Shown: one piece after another, positions 1-5,096 of the stretch | How positions within the stretch are numbered: position 1 is the first letter of the stretch | How the letters are laid out: each line of letters starts with the position of its first letter | Source of the DNA: Thermococcaceae archaeon | GTDB lineage: Archaea > Methanobacteriota_B > Thermococci > Thermococcales > Thermococcaceae | Assembly: GCA_027064745.1 (NCBI GenBank) | Contig: JAMOPD010000384.1 | Location: 1-6,080 of the forward strand | Direction of reading: 5' to 3' | DNA: 6,080 nt | Position numbers and translations under genes: made by a program | Notes under the pieces: generated by a model | What the model was told of the DNA's origin: nothing | Database searches by the model: none | What the model saw: the letters and a program-made list of their open reading frames with translations, nothing else

Positions 1-259
1 TGCTAAGCGGCCTTGGAAAGCCCCTGACAATCTCAACATACTCAGGCAGTTCATCAATCAGGAGGTTGACCATTGGCCCGTGACTGTCTGCAACTATAAC
101 CTCATCAAAGCCTTTTTCGTGGAGTGCTTCTGCGACTGTAAGGGTTATCTCTGTCGCTATTTTCCGGGCTTCACTGTAAAGGGCACCTTTAACAAAGAGA
201 TGTTCTCTGCTGACGATGAAGGGCATACCTTCAAGGTCAATGGAAATAAACGCCCTCAT
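1..259 (-). CDS. M55 family D-aminopeptidase (DppA-like), 5' part, truncated by the window edge
   Basis: The 86 visible residues begin MRAFISIDLEG and run open to the left window edge. M55 peptidases are zinc-dependent D-aminopeptidases; the DppA family releases N-terminal D-amino acids from peptides and forms large oligomers. The expected N-terminal metal ligands are visible at the family's usual numbering: Asp8 and Glu10 in SIDLEG, and His60 in VADSHGPM. The remaining ligands (His and Glu near residues 104 and 133 in DppA) would lie beyond base 1. The start at 259 is chosen because GGTGAT (270-265) lies four bases upstream of this ATG, the spacing seen at other genes in the window, and because family members start at this point. 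In-frame ATGs at 265 and 271 would add only two or four residues. The gene lies 53 bases after the surface-protein gene on the same strand. It could be cotranscribed with it, since no well-placed TATA box was found in the gap. The family call is strong; the physiological substrate cannot be read from the sequence. Confidence 0.9.
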   Translation of the reverse strand, partial: MRAFISIDLEGMPFIVSREHLFVKGALYSEARKIATEITLTVAEALHEKGFDEVIVADSHGPMVNLLIDELPEYVEIVRGFPRPLS

Positions 260-289
260 GTGCATCACCATGATAAAAATCGAAGCGGT

Positions 290-299
290 AAAAGAAAAG
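290..299 (-). terminator. Candidate oligo-T terminator after the surface-protein gene
   Basis: On the minus strand two T4 runs (CTTTTCTTTTA) lie about 13 bases after the TGA stop at 315-313. Thermococcales RNA polymerase terminates at short U-rich runs without a required hairpin, and no hairpin is seen here. The D-aminopeptidase gene starts only about 30 bases further on, so termination is probably incomplete if it occurs. Confidence 0.35.
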
Positions 300-312
300 T
301 TTTGTGATTGGG

Positions 313-1431
313 TCATTTTCTTTTCATTGCCAACGCCAACGGAAGCAGAGAGAGGATTCCAGTTCCACAGATTTTCTTGGCAGGATACGGTGTTGAAGTT
401 CTGTTGTTCCCCGGTTTTAGTTTCTCCGCAATATTCTGAAAAGTGTAGAGTGTGCGCACCTCTACTTTGTGATGGTTTTCTCTCACATTTAATTCCATTC
501 TTACCCGCATAATCGGAAAGACTTTCAGCTTCTTGCCATTGTAGAAAAACACATATACCGGCTTTTTTAAGAGACCCTTAAGGTCATGTTCACTGAGTTG
601 AATTGTTTTAAATCTATCCCAGCATGGAGTGCCGTATTCATCCCTGCTTCTATTGTAAAATGCCAAACTGTAAGCGCCACTTATCTTTATGACAAGACCT
701 TCCCCGCGTTTTACATACTTATACCCCGACGGTAGCTCAAAAGCTGAAACTTTAATTTCCGGGAAAAATGCAATGCCACCATGCAGGAAATAACCCACCA
801 TGTGTGCGCTCATGCTGTTGTCCCAGAGGTATGGAGTTATGTTTGAAAGGGGGATCTTATATATTCTGTCACCGTTGGAGAAGATGAGAAAACTTCCATT
901 AACTTTGCCATAAACTACCTGTGTTGGTTTTTTCACATCTTCAGGAATCTCTGGAATGGAATACAGGGAAGAGACGAATGGATATGAAGATATCAAAAAT
1001 GAACCGCTCCCGTTTACGTAATAGTAGTACTCATAGAAAGTTGCTTTATCCTCCCTCGGGAAACATTGACCCGCACAGGGTGTTATGTTACCTGTTAGCA
1101 CCTGGATTATGGTTGTATTGGTCGGTGTTAGCTCAAAGAAAAATCCTCTGTATCCCCAGTTAGCTTCAATCTCCAGAACTGTGGTGGGAGAAACAGTACT
1201 GGAGACCTTTCTGTATTTAACTGGCGGTGCCAGCACCCGTACCCCTTCTTTTGAGATTTGGAGGAGCGGCAGTTCCGTAAGAGTTCTATCCTTATAAAGG
1301 TACAGGGACACATTCAGGGGTTTCGGAGGAACACCCTTTGAGGGATACAAGAATATACTGGCCTCCCACATATAAGGACTTCCTCTCTGCACCCACATGC
1401 TCTCATTGGCAAAGCCCACTCCAATGCTCGG
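313..1431 (-). CDS. C-terminal part of a frameshifted surface protein with a CGP-CTERM-like tail
   Basis: This frame carries residues 263-634 of the protein that begins at 2216; it is entered from the other frame at the C8 run (1430-1437). Read on its own, the first possible start is a GTG at 1419. That would give 368 residues without a signal peptide, so a separate gene is unlikely. The sequence is rich in N-glycosylation sequons (for example NVS, NTT, NIT, NGS, NRS, NRT), aromatic residues and short hydrophobic stretches suggesting beta structure, as in archaeal surface glycoproteins. The last 30 residues have a short Asn/Thr/Pro linker, then Lys-Lys-Ile-Cys-Gly-Thr-Gly, a hydrophobic segment (ILSLLPLALAM) and a basic end (KRK). 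From memory this matches the layout of the Thermococcales CGP-CTERM sorting signal, except that the usual Pro after Cys-Gly is Thr. The Cys may be the processing or lipid-attachment site (inference). No enzymatic domain was recognised. Confidence 0.75.
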   Translation of the reverse strand, partial: PSIGVGFANESMWVQRGSPYMWEASIFLYPSKGVPPKPLNVSLYLYKDRTLTELPLLQISKEGVRVLAPPVKYRKVSSTVSPTTVLEIEANWGYRGFFFELTPTNTTIIQVLTGNITPCAGQCFPREDKATFYEYYYYVNGSGSFLISSYPFVSSLYSIPEIPEDVKKPTQVVYGKVNGSFLIFSNGDRIYKIPLSNITPYLWDNSMSAHMVGYFLHGGIAFFPEIKVSAFELPSGYKYVKRGEGLVIKISGAYSLAFYNRSRDEYGTPCWDRFKTIQLSEHDLKGLLKKPVYVFFYNGKKLKVFPIMRVRMELNVRENHHKVEVRTLYTFQNIAEKLKPGNNRTSTPYPAKKICGTGILSLLPLALAMKRK

Positions 1432-2216
1432 GGGGGGATTATCAAAAGGCCGTTATCAAAGAAGATTGCACAGGAGCGATTAATAGGCTCAAACTTTCGG
1501 CTGAGCTCTTCCAGAGGAAGCTTGTAGTGGGAGGGTATAAACTGAACGTAATTGCCCTCTACCTTTGGAATTAAGCAATCCCTATACACCAGCAGGAGTG
1601 ATGTAGAGTTTTTGAAGAGGTTCGGGTAAAAGAAAGACCTGTCCTTCAGCCTCAGGTTCTCGCCGGTGGAGACGAGGTTTACCGAGTCGTCGATTTTGTA
1701 CAGAAACCTCTTTCCCGTGGGGTACTGAAATGTCAGGAAGTACGGCATTGAAATGTTCATGTTATCCCCAATCGGCAGGGGCACTTCTCCGAGCTTCTGG
1801 ATTATCCCATCGTGGTAGCGGATTACGGTTACGGTGTTGGAAACGATAGGTTTCCTCATCGGGAAACTCGTGTTGGTTGAGGTGAGGAGGAAGAGGTAAA
1901 GCCAACTGTTGTAAAAGGCCAAAGGCGGAAACTCGTATCCCGAGAACGCCATGAAATTAACGTAGTAAGCACCGGTCCGGTTAACGTAGAAGATGAAGTA
2001 GGCCCAGGGCTCCACCGGCTTTAGCACGCCGTTTGAAAAGTGACCCGCCTCCTCGTGGTAGTTGTACTCAACCCCAATCAGGGCGCCCTCTGAATCTGCG
2101 TGGAGGACAAAGGGCTGGAATGAAATGCCCCAGGGGTTGGGACTATAGCTGGGAGCTGCCAACGCCGTTGGGAGGGTCAAAAAGAGAAGGAGCGCAAAGA
2201 GCTTGACCCTAAACAT
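1314..2216 (-). CDS. N-terminal part of the frameshifted, exported surface protein
   Basis: The ATG at 2216 opens a protein with a clear Sec signal peptide: basic MFRVK, a Leu-rich core, then TALA-AP with likely cleavage after residue 20. AAGGAG at 2231-2226 is the ribosome binding site, nine bases upstream. The start overlaps by 8 bases the end of the DUF4855-like gene, which suggests translational coupling. Residues 21-262 form an aromatic, mainly beta-like extracytoplasmic region with sequons at NRT, NTS, NIS, NST and NRS. At residue 262 (IIPP) the frame meets a run of eight C residues. Beyond it this frame reads an Arg/Cys-rich tail (RALEWALPMRACG and on) to a stop at 1314, which looks like out-of-frame translation. 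Rereading one C continues as IIPPPSIGVGFANES in the other frame and gives a 634-residue protein. The gene is therefore a pseudogene, a slippage-controlled gene or a one-base sequence error. The export prediction is strong; the function is unknown. Confidence 0.78.
   Translation of the reverse strand: MFRVKLFALLLFLTLPTALAAPSYSPNPWGISFQPFVLHADSEGALIGVEYNYHEEAGHFSNGVLKPVEPWAYFIFYVNRTGAYYVNFMAFSGYEFPPLAFYNSWLYLFLLTSTNTSFPMRKPIVSNTVTVIRYHDGIIQKLGEVPLPIGDNMNISMPYFLTFQYPTGKRFLYKIDDSVNLVSTGENLRLKDRSFFYPNLFKNSTSLLLVYRDCLIPKVEGNYVQFIPSHYKLPLEELSRKFEPINRSCAIFFDNGLLIIPPRALEWALPMRACGCREEVLICGRPVYSCIPQRVFLRNP
1430..1437 (-). other. C8 homopolymer at the frame break of the surface-protein gene
   Basis: The minus strand reads ATC, then eight C, then GAGC. 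The upstream frame (ATC CCC CCC CGA) leads to an unrelated tail; the downstream frame needs one extra C, or a -1 slip, to read ATC CCC CCC CCG AGC. With nine C residues the two halves join as Ile-Ile-Pro-Pro-Pro-Ser-Ile-Gly. Long C runs are prone to replication slippage, to transcriptional or ribosomal slippage and to sequencing error; the sequence alone does not separate these. Confidence 0.8.
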
Positions 2217-3135
2217 AGTTGCATACTCCTTTTAGATACTCAAGAGATTCAACGTTTACGTCGTAATAATAAGCCCTCTGTGAAGGCTTGCCGAAGACTC
2301 TGACGTAGTCACAGGCCCTCTGCCAATAGAGGGGCTTCATCAGAACCGCACCATCGCACTCGAACTCGTAGTATATGTTATCAATGCCTTTGTAGTTATA
2401 ACGGCCGCTCTTGGCTTCATCAACATATTCTTTCCAAGTTTGGAGTGTTGAAATCTCTACGGGGGCAATATATCCCTGATAATATCCCGGTTGCAGGAAT
2501 ACCCAGTCAAAGTAGTATGCTGCATGGTGCTTATAATGTGCCTCATGTGACGTGGGATTGAATACCCTTAGGTCTTTTATTTCCTTCCATGATGTGGTGT
2601 GCACATATGGTATCCATATAAATTCAAAACCTCCGACATGTATCATAGTGGCCAGCTCAGAAATTGTCTCTTCCCATGAAAGACCATTAGTTGAAGGGAA
2701 CATCATGGGGGGTTCAAGATTCCAGTAGAATCCTTTAAGATTTGGATCGGAGGACATCATGAACATTTCAACCCAGCTCTTCCAATATTCCAGTCCTCTC
2801 ATGTCTTCCAAAGAGCAACCTGAGGAACTGCAGTATGTTCTGTATTTATAGAAGGGAATCTCCACGTAATATGGCATTGTTATGCTATCGCTTAAAAATT
2901 CAGAAAGCACATACGCGTCATTTTCCGGATCACCAGTGTATATCATATCCCGTCCTTCTCCACGATGTGTAACATCCTTTTTTGTAGTATCAACTATCAC
3001 AAGGCGGTTTATTCCAATGTCCTGAAGTTTTTTCTGGACATCCTTCATTTGGGTGTCCTCCATGTACTTCATCAGGCTCCTCAGGTTCCTCCCATCCCCT
3101 GATTCACCATAACCCAAATGTTGCCATCCAACCAC
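2209..3135 (-). CDS. DUF4855-like protein, probable TIM-barrel (glycosidase-like) fold
   Basis: This is a 308-residue protein with motifs in the order I recall for DUF4855 proteins: GFYWNLEP (135-142), a strand GGFEFIWIPYV (168-178), FDWVFLQPGYY (209-219) and YYEFECDGAV (255-264). These resemble successive C-terminal strand ends of a beta/alpha barrel of the glycoside hydrolase type. Glu141 and Glu257 or Glu259 are the obvious acidic candidates for an active site (inference). The only available start is GTG at 3135, preceded three bases earlier by an in-frame TAA. It has no convincing ribosome binding site and lies about 12 bases from the transcription start expected from the TATA box at 3169-3177. 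No signal peptide is present, although the coupled downstream gene encodes an exported protein. The protein is thus either cytoplasmic or has lost its N-terminus. The gene is first in the minus-strand unit and its last codons overlap the ATG at 2216. The substrate is unknown; a carbohydrate is a guess from the fold. DUF4855 assignment is moderately sure, enzymatic activity is not. Confidence 0.72.
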   Translation of the reverse strand: MVGWQHLGYGESGDGRNLRSLMKYMEDTQMKDVQKKLQDIGINRLVIVDTTKKDVTHRGEGRDMIYTGDPENDAYVLSEFLSDSITMPYYVEIPFYKYRTYCSSSGCSLEDMRGLEYWKSWVEMFMMSSDPNLKGFYWNLEPPMMFPSTNGLSWEETISELATMIHVGGFEFIWIPYVHTTSWKEIKDLRVFNPTSHEAHYKHHAAYYFDWVFLQPGYYQGYIAPVEISTLQTWKEYVDEAKSGRYNYKGIDNIYYEFECDGAVLMKPLYWQRACDYVRVFGKPSQRAYYYDVNVESLEYLKGVCNYV

Positions 3136-3168
3136 CAGTTATTTTCTTACTGGATAATAGTAGCTATG

Positions 3169-3190
3169 TTTATAAAATTTTTGATGTCTA
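3169..3190 (-). promoter_or_regulatory. BRE/TATA promoter of the DUF4855/surface-protein unit
   Basis: On the minus strand an A-rich BRE-like stretch (CAAAAA) leads into TTTTATAAA (3177-3169). An archaeal start site would fall near 3147, about 12 bases before the GTG at 3135, so the leader is very short. The location agrees with this being the first gene of the unit. Confidence 0.55.
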
Positions 3191-3296
3191 AATTTTCTAT
3201 ATGTTAGAGTTATAAGAAGAGGAAAAGAAGCATATCAAATTTCTGGGAGATAACCTCTAGGAATATAAACAATTTTGTTTGATAATCCCCGTTCAT

Positions 3297-3311
3297 GAAA
3301 AAGGTTATATA
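3297..3311 (+). promoter_or_regulatory. BRE/TATA promoter of the small hypothetical gene
   Basis: GAAAAAGG (3297-3304) followed by TTATATA (3305-3311) is a close match to a Thermococcales BRE plus TATA box. Transcription should begin near 3333, just before the GGTGAT ribosome binding site at 3335-3340. A second AT-rich match, TTTATAAA at 3320-3327, is too near the ATG to serve. Confidence 0.65.
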
Positions 3312-3344
3312 GCCCTTTATTTATAAAATAAAACGGTGATAGAT

Positions 3345-3590
3345 ATGCAAATTATTGAACTTGACTTTAAGATACCCTATGACGGAAGAGGGAAGATATT
3401 AAGGGGGATTATTGATAAGGTTAGAGGTAAAATAAGGGATATGCACTTCTTCCCGCCTACATGTTCGGGCATCAGTGAAATAAAAATTGAAGTTGAGACC
3501 GAAGCTGAAAATGTCAAAAAACTAATTAAAGAGCTTAAAAATGTTATAAAGGAGGGTAAAATCTCGGTTAAAATTATAAGCGACGCTTAA
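3345..3590 (+). CDS. Hypothetical 81-residue protein
   Basis: I do not recognise this protein. The ATG at 3345 is preferred because GGTGAT (3335-3340) ends four bases before it; a GTG at 3336 would add MID but lies inside the binding site. The sequence suggests strand (MQIIELDFKI), helix (GRGKILRGIIDKVRGKI), strand (SEIKIEVET), an amphipathic Lys/Glu-rich helix (AENVKKLIKELKNVI) and strand (ISVKII). This is an alpha/beta pattern compatible with a small ferredoxin-like fold. A single motif, HFFPPTC, sits between the first helix and second strand and contains the only Cys and only His. There is no signal peptide or membrane segment. It has its own strong promoter and is divergent from the DUF4855 unit. 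Its stop codon overlaps the stop of the transporter gene on the other strand, so the two transcripts must overlap unless they end within each other's coding region. Confidence 0.8.
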   Translation: MQIIELDFKIPYDGRGKILRGIIDKVRGKIRDMHFFPPTCSGISEIKIEVETEAENVKKLIKELKNVIKEGKISVKIISDA

Positions 3591-4780
3591 ACTCCTATTA
3601 TACTTTTTGCAAGATAGACCACAAAGAGAGTTCCCATGGCATCTGATATTGTTGTAACTGCTGGTATGGTTGTATTGTCTGGATCCAAATTTGCTCTATA
3701 TGAAATAATCGCTAAGAGCACTGCAATAAACATATTCATAACAACAATTAGGGGATAACCAACTATAAAGCTCCATATTATCCCTGCATTCTGGTGAAGT
3801 ATATATTTCTCAACTAATGCTGCCAGCCAATTGGTTAAATATGCTATGAAGGGGGTTATTATCAGCAATGATGCGATATCATAAATAGTCTCAAGGCTCT
3901 TAACAGCATCAATTCCGCCAAGATGGAGCTTTGTTGATGTCTTTGCTGCAATTATAGAACTAAAATTCCCAACGCTATCTAAAATCGAAGGATACATAAC
4001 GCTTAAAATGAGAACTTGAGAGATTACTCTGCTGTTAGCTTCGAGGGTTGAACCTGCGAAGCTCTCTATTAAGGCAAGTACAGTTAAAACAGATGCTACT
4101 TCTCCAAAAGTTCTTCTGTGTCTTCTGCTAATATTTGCGATCCGAATTAAATACAGGAGCATTATGAACATTATGACTGACAGAAGATAGAATTCTGTAG
4201 GATGCCTCTCGTAAAGGAGAACAAAATATACTAAGGCTGGTATAGTTATCAAATCTGAAACTGAGGTTATTAATGGAGCTGCTATCATATCAGGGTCAAC
4301 TCCTTTTCTATATGGTAGAACCGTTATCAGAGCAGTGGAATATCCGAGGATTAATCCTATGAAAATCGCCGATGATATCACGATGAGCAATACCAACAAG
4401 GCGCTTTTTAAATTTCCAACCTTAAAAAGCCCAATTGTCCATAAAATTATTAAAGGTATCTTTGACCCTAAGATAGCCAGTAAAACATTGTTTGTAACCT
4501 CTTTATCTCGGATATTTGTAATATGTCCTAAATTGAGAGCTGTCGTTAGTCTGGATGCCATAGACCCAAAGATATTGCCTCTTAAATCCATCAAACCAGG
4601 GAGGATTACAAGAATTATGGGATAATTTTTTGCTAAATCGTTATAATTAGCACCAAGAACAGTGCCACCCACAAAATCAAGCACTAGACACAGGAGAAGA
4701 GCCGGAAATGCTAACGTAAATGCTTCTTTTACTTTTCCATGGAATGTCCTTGAAGTACCGACTGTCTGGGGCAGGAGCAT
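3587..4780 (-). CDS. MgtE/SLC41-type divalent cation transporter, two-repeat form
   Basis: This integral membrane protein (397 residues from ATG 4780) probably moves Mg2+ or another divalent cation. It contains two copies of the MgtE transmembrane domain, numbered here from 4780. The first has PGLMDLRGN (61-69) and DPDMIAAPLITSVSD (162-176); the second has YPSILDSVGN (263-272) and DPDNTTIPAVTTISD (366-380). The copies are about 203 residues apart, and each is followed by hydrophobic helices, about ten in all. The Asp-rich segments correspond to the ion-pathway region of MgtE. Bacterial MgtE has one such domain plus cytoplasmic N and CBS domains; those are absent here, as in archaeal COG1824 permeases. 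The ATG at 4780 has GAGGTGAT (4792-4785) four bases upstream; a GTG at 4789 in frame lies within that site. A second ribosome binding site/ATG pair at 4796 in another frame makes the true N-terminus uncertain. The family is sure; the exact ion is not. Confidence 0.88.
   Translation of the reverse strand: MLLPQTVGTSRTFHGKVKEAFTLAFPALLLCLVLDFVGGTVLGANYNDLAKNYPIILVILPGLMDLRGNIFGSMASRLTTALNLGHITNIRDKEVTNNVLLAILGSKIPLIILWTIGLFKVGNLKSALLVLLIVISSAIFIGLILGYSTALITVLPYRKGVDPDMIAAPLITSVSDLITIPALVYFVLLYERHPTEFYLLSVIMFIMLLYLIRIANISRRHRRTFGEVASVLTVLALIESFAGSTLEANSRVISQVLILSVMYPSILDSVGNFSSIIAAKTSTKLHLGGIDAVKSLETIYDIASLLIITPFIAYLTNWLAALVEKYILHQNAGIIWSFIVGYPLIVVMNMFIAVLLAIISYRANLDPDNTTIPAVTTISDAMGTLFVVYLAKSIIGV
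3604..3608 (+). terminator. Possible T5 terminator for the small gene
   Basis: A T5 run lies 14 bases past the plus-strand TAA, inside the antisense 3' end of the transporter gene. It is the first T run after the stop codon. Short T runs are common, so support is weak. Confidence 0.25.
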
Positions 4781-4796
4781 CGTCATCACCTCTCAT
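4677..4796 (-). other. Overlapping 39-codon ORF or frameshifted N-terminus of the transporter gene
   Basis: An ATG at 4796 has GGAGGTGG (4809-4802) upstream at the right distance, as good a binding site as the one used for the transporter 16 bases further on. Its frame reads MRGDDDAPAPDSRYFKDIPW and then a lysine at 4736-4734, after which it becomes a Ser-rich shadow of the first membrane helix and stops at 4677. Dropping one A from the A4 run at 4736-4733 would join this start to VKEAFTLAFPAL of the transporter. It is either a short regulatory leader ORF that overlaps the transporter start, or the real transporter N-terminus broken by one extra base. Confidence 0.4.
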
Positions 4797-4848
4797 AGCA
4801 GCCACCTCCGTGCTTTTTCTATGTGCATTATTAAAGACATCAAGAGCG

Positions 4849-4863
4849 TTTTTAAAGATTTCC
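4849..4863 (-). promoter_or_regulatory. Candidate promoter of the transporter gene
   Basis: The minus strand has GGAAAT followed by CTTTAAAAA (4857-4849), a BRE/TATA arrangement that would start RNA near 4827, about 30 bases before the ATG at 4796. An alternative TATA, ATATTTAA (about 4879-4872), overlaps the palindrome at 4877-4889 and would start RNA near 4850. The sequence does not decide between them. Confidence 0.45.
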
Positions 4864-4876
4864 ATACCTTGTTAAA

Positions 4877-4889
4877 TATCCTCAGGATA
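4877..4889. promoter_or_regulatory. Perfect 13-base palindrome, TATCCT-C-AGGATA
   Basis: Six-base arms flank one central base. It overlaps the alternative TATA of the transporter promoter, where a bound protein would block TBP/TFB. The regulator is unknown. It shares a CCT...AGG core with two further palindromes at 4910-4922 and 4960-4972. Confidence 0.5.
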
Positions 4890-4909
4890 GCTCGGGCTTA
4901 ATAGTTATA

Positions 4910-4922
4910 CCTGATTATCAGG
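4910..4922. promoter_or_regulatory. Perfect 13-base palindrome, CCTGAT-T-ATCAGG
   Basis: Six-base arms flank one central T. It is followed directly by GGCGCC (4921-4926). The octamer ATCAGGCG (4917-4924) recurs at 5083-5090, next to the predicted transcription start of the NfeD gene. Confidence 0.45.
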
Positions 4923-4959
4923 CGCCCTCATGGGTTATTCTGACAGCATGTCTTGTTAA

Positions 4960-4972
4960 ATCCTGTCAGGAT
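4960..4972. promoter_or_regulatory. Perfect 13-base palindrome, ATCCTG-T-CAGGAT
   Basis: Six-base arms flank one central T. It shares the ATCCT and AGGAT arms with the palindrome at 4877-4889 but with three central bases instead of one. A CTGACA at 4940-4945 can also pair with its TGTCAG (4964-4969), so an RNA hairpin is an alternative reading. Confidence 0.45.
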
Positions 4973-5047
4973 AAGTCAGAGAGTAAAGAATTTATTGCCA
5001 AACAAACCTCATCAACCTAAGAGAAGGTTTTAGTCTTTGCACTCTGA

Positions 5048-5064
5048 GGGAAAAAGATTTAAAC
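5048..5064 (+). promoter_or_regulatory. BRE/TATA promoter of the NfeD protease gene
   Basis: GGGAAAAAG leads into ATTTAAAC (5057-5064). RNA should begin near 5084, giving a leader of about a dozen bases that contains GGCGAT (5087-5092). A second TATA-like stretch, TATAAATAA at 5075-5083, is too close to the ATG. Confidence 0.6.
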
Positions 5065-5096
5065 TACCGCGAGGTATAAATAATCAGGCGATAATG

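Larger units (their letters stand above)
4797..5096. other. Noncoding divergent region between transporter and NfeD genes
   Basis: About 300 bases hold no protein gene I can support. From left to right they contain the transporter's ribosome binding site and promoter candidates, three perfect 13-base palindromes (4877-4972), a stretch at 4980-5047 in which I see nothing, and the NfeD promoter with its leader. No riboswitch or known RNA was recognised. Short open stretches here have neither binding sites nor plausible composition. Confidence 0.6.

Noticed and set aside
80..512. Plus-strand ORFs across the D-aminopeptidase and surface-protein genes
   Set aside because: They are shadows of the minus-strand genes, with Cys/Phe/His-rich compositions typical of antisense translation.
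313..1419. The downstream half of the surface protein as an independent gene starting at GTG 1419
   Set aside because: It would lack a signal peptide while carrying a surface-sorting tail, and its frame continues sensibly upstream (PPSIGVGFANES) to the C8 run, so it is the 3' part of one gene.
3267..3280. Inverted repeat AAACAA-TT-TTGTTT in the divergent promoter region
   Set aside because: It consists almost only of A and T in an AT-rich stretch and stands alone, so chance is sufficient.
3210..3296. Minus-strand 28-codon ORF ending MLLFLFL upstream of the DUF4855-like gene, considered as a lost signal peptide
   Set aside because: It has no binding site, is in AT-rich promoter DNA and is separated from the gene by further stops and the TATA box; the hydrophobic end is probably chance.
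4863..4865. ATG at 4865 as start of a longer ORF in the frame of ATG 4796 (begins MEIFKNALDVFNN)
   Set aside because: It has only a weak binding site, and the likely TATA box at 4857-4849 lies downstream of it, so the codon would not be in the transcript. It would matter only if the alternative TATA near 4875 is used.
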